From: Pseudomonas putida
GTDB taxonomy: Bacteria > Pseudomonadota > Gammaproteobacteria > Pseudomonadales > Pseudomonadaceae
Assembly (NCBI RefSeq): GCF_016406145.1
Contig: NZ_CP066306.1
Coordinates: forward strand, 1,364,001 to 1,428,000
DNA: 64,000 nucleotides
Reading direction: 5' to 3'
Both the position numbers and the translations under genes were made by a program. Under the pieces are notes generated by a model. It saw only the letters and a program-made list of their open reading frames with translations. It was not told the DNA's origin and ran no database searches. This document shows positions 9,707 through 19,256 of the stretch, piece after piece; position 1 is the stretch's first letter, and every line of letters begins with the position of its first letter.

Positions 9707-10258
9707 ATGCGTGCATATGGGTTGATGATGCCGTTGCTGGTTATGTTCGCTGCCGGTTCTGCCTGGGCGGCGGATTGCCCGGCATTGCTGCAGGGCAGCC
9801 TGCCGGAGTTGCGTGGCAAGGGTGAGGTCGACCTTTGCCAGCGTTTTGGCGGCAAGCCGTTGGTGGTGATCAACACAGCCAGTTATTGCGGGTTTGCGCC
9901 GCAGTTCGAGGGGCTCGAGAGTACCTACAAAGAGTACAACGAGCAGGGGCTGGAAATGCTCGGCGTACCGTCCAACGATTTCAAGCAGGAAGATGCCGAC
10001 AGCGAGAAGACGGCCAAGGTCTGTTATGCCAATTATGGCGTGACGTTCACCATGACCAAGACCCAGTCGGTACGGGGCAAAGATGCGATCCCGCTGTTCG
10101 TGGGGCTGGCGGAGCAGAGCAGTGCTCCGAAGTGGAATTTTTACAAGTACGTGGTTGACCGCAAGGGCAAGGTGATTGCCAACTTCTCCAGCCTGACCAA
10201 GCCGGATGATCCTGAGTTCAAGGCGGCGATCGAGAAGGCGATTGCATCGCAGCCATAA
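9707..10258 (+). CDS. Glutathione-peroxidase-family protein, exported
   Basis: A 183-residue thiol peroxidase with an N-terminal signal peptide ([14 protein letters not shown], cleavage near residue 21), so it should act in the periplasm. The catalytic cysteine, Cys61, is in [16 protein letters not shown]; the family's glutamine-containing region appears as [11 protein letters not shown], and the tryptophan motif as [15 protein letters not shown] at 9695-9700 supports the ATG at 9707. It uses cysteine, not selenocysteine. Many bacterial members use thioredoxin instead of glutathione, so the electron donor is uncertain. It converges with fadL across a long hairpin. Confidence 0.88.
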   Translation: MRAYGLMMPLLVMFAAGSAWAADCPALLQGSLPELRGKGEVDLCQRFGGKPLVVINTASYCGFAPQFEGLESTYKEYNEQGLEMLGVPSNDFKQEDADSEKTAKVCYANYGVTFTMTKTQSVRGKDAIPLFVGLAEQSSAPKWNFYKYVVDRKGKVIANFSSLTKPDDPEFKAAIEKAIASQP

Positions 10259-10297
10259 CCCCGCGCTCTTGTTTTTGCTTTGCTTGTGATTTGCAGC

Positions 10298-10381
10298 CAT
10301 CGCCGGCAAGCCAGCTCCCACAGGGGCCGCGCAGACCTCAAGAACTGCGCGGCCCCTGTGGGAGCTGGCTTGCCGGCGATG
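10298..10381. repeat. REP-type inverted repeat with 37-bp perfect arms
   Basis: Arms at 10298-10334 and 10345-10381 are perfectly complementary around a 10-base loop. They contain the motif GCCGGCAAGCCAGCTCCCAC, typical of extragenic palindromes in this species group. It lies between two convergent genes and could also stop transcription or protect mRNA ends in both directions. A related element with a G variant is at 33631-33720. Confidence 0.85.
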
Positions 10382-10455
10382 GGCTGCGTAGCAGCCCTGA
10401 TTAAGCTAACTGACTGGCATCAGCCACAAGGGCGGCGTTCACACAGCCGTACGTA

Positions 10456-11721
10456 TCAGAAGCGGTAGGTGAGGGAGGCACCCACACCGTGAGCGCTGTT
10501 CTCGTACTTGGCCTGGTAGCTGCCTTTGCTGGCGCTGACCTGGTTGACCTTGGTGTCTTCCTCCCACAGGTAGGAGTAGGCCACGTCGATGGTCATGTCG
10601 TCGTTCGGGCTCCAGCCCGCACCCAGGCTGAACACCTTGCGATCGCCGGTCGGGATGCGTGGTGAACGGTCGTGGTTGTTGGTTGGCGACTGGTCGACGG
10701 TAAAGCCGGTGCGCAGCACCCACTCCTTGTTCACCTTGTAGGACGCGCCAATGGCGTGGGCCCAGGTGTCATGCCAGTTCTGCTCTTCGCTGATGGTCTC
10801 GAACGCCGAACCTGCCAGCGGTGCCGGAACATCGTTCTGCACGGTGATGTCTTCCAGGCGGCTCCAGCGGGTCCAGGTGCTGCCCGCGTAGAGGGTCCAT
10901 TGGTCGTCGAGCTCATGGGTGACCGAAAGGTCGACCGATTCCGGTGTCTTGATCTTAAGGCTGGCGTCGAACTTGTCGCCGTTGAAGGGGCCGATCAATG
11001 GTGTGCTGACACGGGTCTTGCCTTCGAGCTTGTAGTCGACCATGGAGTGGTAGGTCAGGCCTACGCGGGTGCGGTCTGTGGCTTGCACCAGGATACCGAT
11101 GTTGTAACCGATGGCGGTATCGTCGCCCTTGATCTTCACTTCACCGTCATTGCTGCCCGGGGTGAACGGGTTGATCAGGCTCGAGCCCAGTTCGCCCTTG
11201 ATGCGGTTGATGGTCGGGCCGAAACCGATCGAAACTTTATCGTTGAAGGCGTAGCTGACGGTGGGCTGGAAGGTGACGACTTCGACGTGGCTCTTTTTAC
11301 CCCAGTAGCGCGCGGCATCGTCGCTACCGTAGTCGGTTACCAGGCCAAACGGTACATAAACGCCGAAACCGACGCTCCAGTGATCATCGATGGGTTTGAC
11401 GTAGTAACCCATCGGCACGCCGACTACAGGCACCATGTCACCATCGGTTTCCCCCCCGAGGTTGCTTCCAGGGCCCGAGATATCGGTTTTGGCGATGACG
11501 GCTGCGCCGCCCACGGTGAACTGTTCGCGCTTGAGGCGTGACATGCCTGCCGGGTTGCCAAACACGGTACTGGCATCTTCGGCAGAAGAAGAACGTCCCG
11601 CGAAACCTGTCCCCATGCTGCTGATGCTCTGTTCATTGAGGGCAAAGCCGGCAGCGAACAGATGGCTGGAAGCGAAAGCCACGGCCAAGCCGAGGGAGGT
11701 TTTGAGCATTACTTTTTTCAT
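10456..11721 (-). CDS. fadL: FadL-family outer membrane long-chain fatty acid transporter
   Basis: A 421-residue outer membrane beta-barrel of the OmpP1/FadL family. It has a signal peptide (MKKVMLKTSLGLAVAFASS), and the mature N-terminus AGFALNEQSISSMGTGFAG forms the plug region conserved in FadL. GNPAGMSRL follows, and the last residue is phenylalanine as in many barrel proteins. The start at 11721 is supported by AAGGAG about 8 bases upstream; a longer frame would put the signal peptide inside the protein. It takes up long-chain fatty acids or other hydrophobic substrates. Confidence 0.9.
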   Translation of the reverse strand: MKKVMLKTSLGLAVAFASSHLFAAGFALNEQSISSMGTGFAGRSSSAEDASTVFGNPAGMSRLKREQFTVGGAAVIAKTDISGPGSNLGGETDGDMVPVVGVPMGYYVKPIDDHWSVGFGVYVPFGLVTDYGSDDAARYWGKKSHVEVVTFQPTVSYAFNDKVSIGFGPTINRIKGELGSSLINPFTPGSNDGEVKIKGDDTAIGYNIGILVQATDRTRVGLTYHSMVDYKLEGKTRVSTPLIGPFNGDKFDASLKIKTPESVDLSVTHELDDQWTLYAGSTWTRWSRLEDITVQNDVPAPLAGSAFETISEEQNWHDTWAHAIGASYKVNKEWVLRTGFTVDQSPTNNHDRSPRIPTGDRKVFSLGAGWSPNDDMTIDVAYSYLWEEDTKVNQVSASKGSYQAKYENSAHGVGASLTYRF

Positions 11722-11867
11722 TATTAGAAACTCCTTGGGATCTCCGGGGCGAAAAGCTACCAACAATTCACGCGCCGCGCCATAGCCTGTATCGCAGGAG
11801 ATAGAGCGGTTTTGTAGGACAATCCGACCAAAATTCCATTTTTTCCGGCAATGCTGTAGGACGTTTC

Positions 11868-12350
11868 TTAAGATGCCTGCGGCAATTTCTGAGCAATACA
11901 CAGATGCCAGGCCTGAGTGAAGTCGCGCAGACGACCTTGGGGGTGAAAAATCTGGCGCCAGATTCGCGCCTGGCCTAGCAGGTCGTCAACGGCAGGCAGG
12001 GGTGTGGCTTGAGCCTCGATCAGCATCCAGGCAATGGCGGTGGAGTAGCGCAGGTTGACTGCCAGTTCCAGGTGCGGGCCGCCCAGGAAGGCATGCTGGC
12101 TCGCCAGGCCGCGAACCAGGCTGGCCAGCTCAGGGTCACGGGCGAGAAAATCGTCCCAGACCGCCCGATGGCGATGCTCGCCAATACGGTACAGGCCATG
12201 GCCGCGGCGATCATGCAACGCCGAACCGAGTGCCGACTGGCTGGCCGCGATGCCCAGCAAAAGGGCTTCGGCACTGGCGCAATGACGATTGAGGTAGACC
12301 AAGGTTGGTCGAATCACATACTGACACAATTCATTCGCCGCAATACCCAT
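11868..12350 (-). CDS. Hypothetical protein, possibly a degenerate lysozyme-like protein
   Basis: A 160-residue soluble protein. The line-up AEALLLGIAASQSALG, GHGLYRI, WDDFLARDPEL, NLRYSTAIAWM and LPAVDDLLGQARIWRQ resembles, from memory, a family of phage-linked lysozyme-like proteins whose motifs read LLGTAxQES, GLYQMEP and NLxYATAMAR. In that alignment the catalytic glutamate of QES is replaced by SQS, so an active muralytic enzyme is unlikely. The resemblance is inferred and has not been tested by search. It lies upstream of fadL on the same strand with about 150 bp between. Confidence 0.5.
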   Translation of the reverse strand: MGIAANELCQYVIRPTLVYLNRHCASAEALLLGIAASQSALGSALHDRRGHGLYRIGEHRHRAVWDDFLARDPELASLVRGLASQHAFLGGPHLELAVNLRYSTAIAWMLIEAQATPLPAVDDLLGQARIWRQIFHPQGRLRDFTQAWHLCIAQKLPQAS

Positions 12351-12598
12351 GATGCCCTCGAGCAGTAAGGGGCCGACGGGCGTGGGAGCTTGGCAGCTGG
12401 TGAGTGATCAGGCCCGCCGGAAGCGGCAAGGGCCGCTCGAGTTGAAGTGTAGTGTGATAATCGTGGTGTAAAGGGCTGTTTTTAAATCGATTGCTGCCTG
12501 ACGTTCGGCGCTATATGCCCTGCGGCAATTAGGCCAAGAACGATCAGGTAGCTTACCGTTTACTGCATTCAACAGCTGAATGCTACGGTATTCGCCGC

Positions 12599-12823
12599 TC
12601 ACGCAGTGAGCGACTGGCGCGTCCGGGCAATGACGGCCTGCAGCGGTTCCGAGCGGCTGTACTGTTCTGGGTACAGGCGTTCGGTGTGGCAGGCAACGCC
12701 GTGCTCGTCCACCAGGGTGAAGCTGAAGTTGCCCTTGCGTGGGGCAGTGATAAGGCACTTCAACGGCGAGAAGGCCTGGGAAAGGGTGCCAATGGCAGCC
12801 TGAATTTGATGATGAGTTTGCAT
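12599..12823 (-). CDS. Small conserved protein (DUF3509/DUF1652-like)
   Basis: A 74-residue protein starting MQTHHQIQAAIGTLSQAF. The layout (helix, strand CLITAPRKGNFSFTLVDEHG, then ERLYPEQYSR and a C-terminal helix AVIARTRQSL) resembles small Pseudomonas proteins of the DUF3509/DUF1652 type, which have no known function. AGGAAC lies about 12 bases before the ATG. Longer frames upstream read through low-quality sequence and are not supported. Confidence 0.55.
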   Translation of the reverse strand: MQTHHQIQAAIGTLSQAFSPLKCLITAPRKGNFSFTLVDEHGVACHTERLYPEQYSRSEPLQAVIARTRQSLTA

Positions 12824-13776
12824 ATTGTTGGATGTTCCTGCTTTAAACACGGGGATTATGATCCGTGCATGATAGAAACGTTCCAGTGACGCCTTTATTA
12901 AGGGACGAACGAACCTGACTGGAACAGGGCAGCCAGAGGGGGCGCAATCATAAAGTGGGCGCTTGGGCTGACTGGTAGGTACTTCAGAGGGCAGGCAGCA
13001 TGCCGGGGCCAAGGTTCTAGGCCATCGGTATGGAATCCTGATCAATCTGTCACGTGATTCGTGCTGAACAGCGCAAGGCTGGTGAGTGAATCATCGAAAG
13101 GGCCGGTCCTGGTTTCAGCAGTGTTGCTCTTGGGGGGAGCAGGCCTGCAAGGACGCTTCTGGCCAGAATTGACTTTCAGCTTGGTACTAACGAGGCGCAC
13201 CTTACCGGAAGCTTGGGTACTTTGCAAGCTTTGTCACATTTCTTCAGGTAAGCCGTGCAGTATGGCGTTTCTTTTGCGTTGTGTGAAGAGGGGGCAAATG
13301 GCCCACAACCGGCTGGATGTACCAATTTCGTGCATTCAAATGCAGGTTTTCGGTGCACTTGTTCACATACGAGGCGTGACTTGTAACAGCTTGGCGACAC
13401 CCCCCGCTAAGCCTGCCAATGCCTTGACTGGTACCTTAAGTCAATGAAAAAAAACACTATTTTTTGCTGGTGAAAAAATCGTCAGTTTGACTGCAAGCCC
13501 CGTTTCACGCGGGTTTGCGGGGTGGTTTGGGGGGTTGTCCACCGAGTTATCCACAGGAACTGTGGATTGTCCCGAGCGCTTGCTCTAGGACGGTAGTGCC
13601 AGCAAATTACAGAACTGTCCGACAATCATCAGGCAGCGGCAGACCCGCCGGTCATCCACTTGGGAACGTCAAGAAAAGATCATCGAAATTTCTTTCCGGA
13701 CTCAGAAAATCGTCGGGCCACGACATGAAAAAAAGGGTAGAGTGACGCGCCTTTCGAATTGCCTTCTCTGTTTGTC
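12824..13776. other. About 950 bp without a convincing gene
   Basis: No frame here has family features or a good start. Visible elements are an A-rich run (13444-13476), a GC hairpin around CCCCG...CGGGG near 13498-13522, and a consensus DnaA-type nonamer TTATCCACA (13547-13555). The nonamer partly overlaps an inverted repeat TCCACAG-GAA-CTGTGGA. A regulatory RNA or a long leader for the following gene is possible but not shown. Confidence 0.5.
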
Positions 13777-14139
13777 ATGAAATTTCGCGGTAAATCCCCC
13801 ACCGAACCCGCTGTTTCTTCATCAGCCCCTTCGTCCAAAGGCTTTTCATTGAAAGTGGCCCTATGGCTGCTGGACAACCCGCGCCTGGGCGAGAAGCCTC
13901 AGGTCAAGCATCTGGCCGGACGCCTGCTCAAACAGCCGGCTCGGGAGGGCGTGGTAGTGGCCCAGAGCCGGTTGGGGCAGATGCTCTGCCGCGATTGCGG
14001 CAATTCCCGTGACAGGCGCATCGGTCATGAACTGCTGCGCCAGGCGGCGCGCGCCGGCGACCGCCGTGCGCAACTGGAGTATGCGCGGCTCTGCCAGGCC
14101 AGTGAGCCTGGGCAGGCGCAGGAACAAACGGACTGTTAA
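13777..14139 (+). CDS. Small Sel1-repeat-like protein
   Basis: A 120-residue protein with a polar N-terminus and a helical second half. VAQSRLGQMLCRDCG, GHELLRQAARAGDRRAQLEYARL resembles one or two TPR-like Sel1 repeats (paired helices with GxxxLxxAAxxGxxxAQ). Role unknown. The ATG at 13777 has no good Shine-Dalgarno; an in-frame TTG at 13759 is an alternative. It lies 37 bp upstream of rmuC on the same strand. Confidence 0.6.
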   Translation: MKFRGKSPTEPAVSSSAPSSKGFSLKVALWLLDNPRLGEKPQVKHLAGRLLKQPAREGVVVAQSRLGQMLCRDCGNSRDRRIGHELLRQAARAGDRRAQLEYARLCQASEPGQAQEQTDC

Positions 14140-14176
14140 GCTGCACCTCATTTGCGACAGACTGTTCGGGGTAAGC

Positions 14177-15664
14177 ATGGCAGTGGATCTGACCAGCATT
14201 GTGCTGGGCTTGGTGGCAGGCGCCTTGCCTTGCCTTGTTTGGGTCATGCATGTGCAGCGCCGCCAGGCTGCCCGCCAAGGCGAGCGGGCCTTGCTAGAAG
14301 AGCGCCTCAATGGGGCCCTGCTGGCGCAGGCGGGCCTACAGGCGCAACTGGATGCCAGCCGGGACGAGGTCAGTGACCTGAGCGAAGCCAACACGCTCAA
14401 GCAGGCCCAACTGGCCGCCCAGGGCCGCGAACTCGAGCTGCTGCAGATTGACCGCGACAATGCCCGTGACGCCGCCCACGCCTGGCACCTCGAGCGCGTC
14501 AACCGGGAAGCTGAACTGCGTCGCCTGGAGGCCCAGGCAGCACGCCTGGAAGCTGAGCTGCGTGAGCAGCAGGATAGCCATCAGCAGCGCCTTGAAGACC
14601 TGCAGGAAGCCCGCGATACCCTGCGTGCGCAGTTCGCCGAGCTGGCCACGAAGATCTTCGACGAACGCGAGCAGCGTTTTGCCCAGACCAGCCAGCAGCA
14701 CCTGGGTCAGTTGCTCGACCCGCTCAAGGAGCGCATCCAGGCCTTCGAAAAGCGTGTCGAGGAAAGCTACCAGCAGGAAGCCCGTGAGCGCTTTTCGCTG
14801 GGCAAGGAACTGGAGCGCCTGCAGCAACTCAACCTGCGCCTGTCCGACGAAGCCACCAACCTTACCCAGGCGCTCAAGGGCCAGAAAACCCAGGGCAACT
14901 GGGGTGAGTTGATTCTCGAACGTGTGCTGGAGCATGCCGGGCTGGAAAAGGGCCGCGAGTACCAGACCCAGGTCAGCCTCAAGAGCGCCGATGGCGAGCG
15001 CTTCCAGCCAGACGTACTGATCATGTTGCCGGGTGACAAGCAGGTGGTGGTCGATGCCAAGGTCAGCCTCACTGCCTACCAGCAGTTCGTCAGCAGCAAT
15101 GATGAAAGCGCGCTCAAGCAGCACGTACAGTCGCTGCGCAGCCACGTGAAAGGGCTGTCGAGCAAGGACTACAGCCGCCTGGAAGGCCTGCACAGCCTGG
15201 ATTTCGTGCTGTTGTTCGTGCCCATCGAGGCCGCGTTCTCGGCAGCCCTGCAGGCCGAGCCGAACCTGTTCCAGGAGGCCTTCGACCGGCAGATCGTGAT
15301 CGTCAGCCCGACCACTTTGCTCGCTACCCTGAGGGTCATCGACAGCTTATGGAAGCAAGAACGCCAGGGGCAGAACGCCCGCGAGATCGCCGAACGCGCC
15401 GGTTGGCTGTATGACAAGTTCGTGCTGTTCATCCAGGACCTTGACGAGCTGGGCAATCGCCTGCAGCAGGTCGACAAGGCCTATGCCGCAGCGCGCAACA
15501 AACTCTGTGAAGGGCGTGGCAATCTGGTCAGCCGCAGTGAGCAGCTCAAGCTGCTCGGCGCCCGTGCCAGCAAGAGCCTGCCGGCCGACTTGCTGGAGCG
15601 GGCGCTGACGGATGAAAGGTTGCCGGACGAGGCGGTTACTGAACCAGGCTCAGATGGCGATTGA
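14177..15664 (+). CDS. rmuC: DNA recombination protein RmuC
   Basis: A 495-residue protein with an N-terminal membrane helix (SIVLGLVAGALPCLVWVMHV), a coiled-coil region (about residues 30-185, rich in E, Q, R and L) and the C-terminal RmuC nuclease-like domain (GNWGELILERVLEHAGL, QPDVLIMLPGDKQVVVDAKVSL, DFVLLFVPIEAAF, VSPTTLLATLRVI). RmuC limits inversions at short repeats in E. coli. The ATG at 14177 follows GGGGTAA. The 3' end overlaps the convergent kinase gene by 29 bp. Confidence 0.94.
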   Translation: MAVDLTSIVLGLVAGALPCLVWVMHVQRRQAARQGERALLEERLNGALLAQAGLQAQLDASRDEVSDLSEANTLKQAQLAAQGRELELLQIDRDNARDAAHAWHLERVNREAELRRLEAQAARLEAELREQQDSHQQRLEDLQEARDTLRAQFAELATKIFDEREQRFAQTSQQHLGQLLDPLKERIQAFEKRVEESYQQEARERFSLGKELERLQQLNLRLSDEATNLTQALKGQKTQGNWGELILERVLEHAGLEKGREYQTQVSLKSADGERFQPDVLIMLPGDKQVVVDAKVSLTAYQQFVSSNDESALKQHVQSLRSHVKGLSSKDYSRLEGLHSLDFVLLFVPIEAAFSAALQAEPNLFQEAFDRQIVIVSPTTLLATLRVIDSLWKQERQGQNAREIAERAGWLYDKFVLFIQDLDELGNRLQQVDKAYAAARNKLCEGRGNLVSRSEQLKLLGARASKSLPADLLERALTDERLPDEAVTEPGSDGD

Positions 15665-18600
15665 GCAGTGCGCGCAAGGCCGCGGGCTTGACCGGCTTGG
15701 CCAGGTAATCGAGGCCGGCGGCATGAACCGTGGCCAAGGTTTCCTTGCTGCCGTCGGCGCTGATCACCACCCCAGGCACCGGCTCGCCCAGGCGGGCGCG
15801 TAGCCAGCCCATCAGCCCGGTTCCGGTTTCGCCGTCATCCAGGTGATAGTCCACCAGCGCCAGATGCGGGCGCATGCCCTGCGCCAGCAATGCCTCGCAG
15901 TCGGCGCGGTTGCGCGCTGTCCACACCTGGCAGCCCCAACGGCTGAGCAGGCTGTTCATGCCGATCAGGATGCTGTCTTCGTTGTCGATGCACAGTACCT
16001 GTAGCCCGGCCAGGGGCTGGCTGACTTGCTCCACCGGCGCGCTCGGCGCGGTTACCGCCTGGCGGGCGATCGGTACGTTGACGCGGAACACGGTGCCTTT
16101 GCCGGGCCATGAGCGCACCTGCAGCGTGTGGCCGAGCACCCGGCACAGGCCATCGGCAATCGCCAGGCCCAGCCCCAGGCCCTTTTCGGCGCGGGTCTGG
16201 TGGCTGTCCAGGCGCTTGAATTCCTGGAAGATGACCTGCAGCTTGTCGTCGGCGATGCCCGGGCCGCGGTCCCAGACTTCCAGCCACAGCTGTTCGCCCT
16301 GGCGCCGGGCGCCCAGCAGGATCGGGCTCTTGCCGTAACGCAGCGCATTGGTAAGGAAGTTCTGCAGCACCCTGCGCAACAGTTTCATGTCACTGTCGAT
16401 GCGCAGGCGGCTACCGCGCAGGCGGAACTCCAGCCCCTTCTCGGCGGCCAGGACCTTGAACTCGGCACCCAGCGTATCGAACAGCTCGTTCAGGGCAAAC
16501 GGCTTGGTGTCCGGGGTGATCTTGCCGTTTTCCAGGCGCGAGATATCCAGCAGGTCGCTGATCAGCTCTTCGGCCGAGCGCAGCGAGCTGTCCATGTGCT
16601 GCACCAACTGTTGGGCCTCGTCGTTCATGCCCTCGGCCTGCTGCGACAAGGCGGCGGAGAACAGCCGCGCGGCGTTGAGCGGTTGCATCAGGTCATGGCT
16701 GACCGCTGCCAGGAAGCGGGTCTTGGACTTGCTGACCGCTTCGGCCTGGCTTTTGGCCTCCGACAGGGCCTGGTTCAGTTGCGACAGCTCGTGGGTGCGT
16801 TCGGCCACCCGTTGTTCAAGGCGCTCGTTGGCATCGCGCAACGCCTGTTCGGCCTCGCGGAACGGGGTGATGTCGGTGAAGCTCATGACAAAACCGCCCC
16901 CGGGCATCGGGTTGCCGATCAGCTCAATCACCCGGCCATTGGGGAACAGCCGCTCGGACGAATGCGCACGGCCTTGGCGCATCCAGTGCAGGCGCCGCGC
17001 CACATGCACCTGTGCCTCGCCAGGGCCGCACAGGCCGCGTTCAGCGTTGTAGCGGATGATGTCGGCGATCGGCCGGCCCACGCTGATCAATCCGTCGGGG
17101 TAGTTGAACAGCTCCAGGTAGCGGCGGTTCCAGGCCACCAGATGCAGGTTCTGGTCGACCACACTGATGCCCTGGTTGATGTTCTCGATGGCGCCTTGTA
17201 GCAGCGCGCGGTTGAACTGCAGCACTTCGCTGGCTTCGTCGGCGATTCGCACGACGTCTTCAAGCTGCATGTCGCGGCCTTCGATGGCCGCTTTGACCAC
17301 TGCGCGGGTCGAGGAGCTGCCGAGCACCCCGGCGAGCAGGCGCTCGGTGTGTTCGATCCAGTCGCCGTCAGCGTTCTGGTTGGGGTTGAAGCCTTTGCCC
17401 TGGCGATAGGCAAAGCGGATGAAGCTTTGCCGGGCACGTTCCTCACCGACAAAGCGTGAGGCCAGCGTCAGCAGGTCATCGATTTGCACCGCCAGCAGCG
17501 GTTTGCCGTTGGGGCGGGCACTGGTCTGCTGGCCGATGAAGCGCCCGGCCTGCCAGTGTTCCGACACGCGCGTGCGTGACAGCATCGAGACCCAGGCGAA
17601 CAAGGTGAAGTTGCCCGCCAGTGACAGCACCACCCCCTGTGTGAGCGGCGTGATCGGCAGGCCCAGCGGGTTGCCGTGCAGCCACGCCAGGCCCGGGAAC
17701 AGCTGCAGCGACCAGCCCAGGCTGTGGGCGGCGATCGGCAGCACCAGGGTGTAGAACCACAGGAAGATACCCGCTGCGAGGCCGGCGAACACGCCACGGC
17801 GGTTGGCTTGCTTCCAGTACAGCGCACCGAGCATGGCTGGAGTGAGTTGAGTCACGGCGGCGAAGGCAATCTGGCCGATGGTTGCAAGGCTCGCGGTAGA
17901 GCCAAGCAGGCGATAGCTGACATAGGCCAGCAGCAGGATGACCACGATGGTCACCCGGCGCACCGACAGCATCCAGTGGCGGAATACCTCGAAGGGCCGC
18001 TCGGCGTTATTGCGGCGCAACAGCCACGGCAGCAGCATGTCATTGGAAACCATGGTCGACAACGCCACGGCCTCGACGATGACCATGCCGGTGGCGGCTG
18101 AGGCACCGCCGATGAAGGCCAGCAAGGCCAGGCTCGGGTGCGCTTCGGCCAACGGCAGGCTGATCACGAAGGAGTCGGAAATCACCGCACCTGGCAGCAG
18201 CATTTGCCCGGCCAAGGCAATGGGCACCACGAACAGCGCGGCCAGGGCCAGGTACATCGGGAACACCCAGCGCGCCAGGCGCATGTCCTGTGGCTCGATG
18301 TTCTCCACCACGGTCACGTGGAACTGCCGGGGCAGGCAGATGATCGCCATCATCGCCACGGCGGTCTGCACCACCATCGATGGCCAGTTGATCGTCTCCT
18401 GCCAGTAGCTGTCCAGCAGCACCGACTGGCGTGCCTGGGTGAACAGGTCGTCAAACCCGTCGTAAAGGTTGAACACCACGAACACGCCGACGGCGAGGAA
18501 GGCCAGCAACTTGATCAGCGACTCGAACGCGATGGCAAGGACCATGCCGCGGTGGTGTTCGGTCACGTCGAGGCTGCGCGTGCCAAAGACGATGGCGAAC

Positions 18601-19112
18601 AGCGCCAGTACCAGCGACACCACCAGCGCGGTGTCCTGTACGCGGGTGCCGGTGGCGTCGGCATTCGCGCCGATCAGCAGGTTGACACCGAGCACGATGC
18701 CTTTGAGCTGCAAAGCGATGTAGGGCAGCACCCCGACCAGGCAGATCAGCGCCACCACTACGGCCAGGGTCTGCGACTTGCCGTAGCGCGCAGCGATGAA
18801 GTCGGCGATCGAGGTGATGTTCTGCTGCTTGCTGATCAGCACCATCTTCTGCAGCACCCAGGGTGCGAAGATCAGCAGCAGGATCGGGCCCAGGTAGATC
18901 GGCAGGAACGCCCAAAGTTGCTCGGCCGCCTGGCCGACCGCACCGAAGAAAGTCCAGCTGGTGCAGTACACCGCCAGTGACAGGCTATACACCCAGGCGC
19001 GCAGCCGAGGCGGCAATGGTGTGCTGCGGCGGTCGCCGTAGAAGGCGATGGCGAACATGACGGCCATGTAGGCCAGGGCGACCAGGGCGATCAGCCCGCT
19101 GGACAACGACAT
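15636..19112 (-). CDS. mxtR: Sodium/solute symporter-hybrid histidine kinase, MxtR/CrbS type
   Basis: A 1158-residue fusion. Residues 1 to about 500 form a sodium:solute symporter (SSS) domain with 12-13 helices. A PAS region follows (QGISVVDQNLHLVAWN, FNYPDG), then a coiled coil, a HisKA domain with phospho-acceptor FLAAVSHDLMQPLNAAR, a HATPase (QNFLTNALRYGKSP, WDRGPGIADD, GLGLGLAIADGL) and a C-terminal receiver (LALVDYHLDDGETG). This architecture matches MxtR (PA3271) and CrbS, which act with ErdR/CrbR to control acetate use (acs). The partner regulator gene is not in this window. CGGAG before the ATG supports the start. Confidence 0.9.
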   Translation of the reverse strand: MSLSSGLIALVALAYMAVMFAIAFYGDRRSTPLPPRLRAWVYSLSLAVYCTSWTFFGAVGQAAEQLWAFLPIYLGPILLLIFAPWVLQKMVLISKQQNITSIADFIAARYGKSQTLAVVVALICLVGVLPYIALQLKGIVLGVNLLIGANADATGTRVQDTALVVSLVLALFAIVFGTRSLDVTEHHRGMVLAIAFESLIKLLAFLAVGVFVVFNLYDGFDDLFTQARQSVLLDSYWQETINWPSMVVQTAVAMMAIICLPRQFHVTVVENIEPQDMRLARWVFPMYLALAALFVVPIALAGQMLLPGAVISDSFVISLPLAEAHPSLALLAFIGGASAATGMVIVEAVALSTMVSNDMLLPWLLRRNNAERPFEVFRHWMLSVRRVTIVVILLLAYVSYRLLGSTASLATIGQIAFAAVTQLTPAMLGALYWKQANRRGVFAGLAAGIFLWFYTLVLPIAAHSLGWSLQLFPGLAWLHGNPLGLPITPLTQGVVLSLAGNFTLFAWVSMLSRTRVSEHWQAGRFIGQQTSARPNGKPLLAVQIDDLLTLASRFVGEERARQSFIRFAYRQGKGFNPNQNADGDWIEHTERLLAGVLGSSSTRAVVKAAIEGRDMQLEDVVRIADEASEVLQFNRALLQGAIENINQGISVVDQNLHLVAWNRRYLELFNYPDGLISVGRPIADIIRYNAERGLCGPGEAQVHVARRLHWMRQGRAHSSERLFPNGRVIELIGNPMPGGGFVMSFTDITPFREAEQALRDANERLEQRVAERTHELSQLNQALSEAKSQAEAVSKSKTRFLAAVSHDLMQPLNAARLFSAALSQQAEGMNDEAQQLVQHMDSSLRSAEELISDLLDISRLENGKITPDTKPFALNELFDTLGAEFKVLAAEKGLEFRLRGSRLRIDSDMKLLRRVLQNFLTNALRYGKSPILLGARRQGEQLWLEVWDRGPGIADDKLQVIFQEFKRLDSHQTRAEKGLGLGLAIADGLCRVLGHTLQVRSWPGKGTVFRVNVPIARQAVTAPSAPVEQVSQPLAGLQVLCIDNEDSILIGMNSLLSRWGCQVWTARNRADCEALLAQGMRPHLALVDYHLDDGETGTGLMGWLRARLGEPVPGVVISADGSKETLATVHAAGLDYLAKPVKPAALRALLNRHLSLVQ

Positions 19113-19256
19113 GAAGACTCCGGAGCAAAAAAAGTAACGCGGTCCCGATCAGTCAGTCTGGCACGCAGGCGGGGGTTCGTCAGCGCCGACGATGGTCGCA
19201 GTGGCGCGTCGTCGCAGGCCAGGGCACATGAACCTTTGCCGATGCCCGGCATCGCC

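Noticed and set aside
13061..13447. Open frame of 128 codons on the plus strand in the gap before the Sel1-like gene
   Set aside because: No ribosome binding site, no family motif, unusual residue composition; treated as non-coding.
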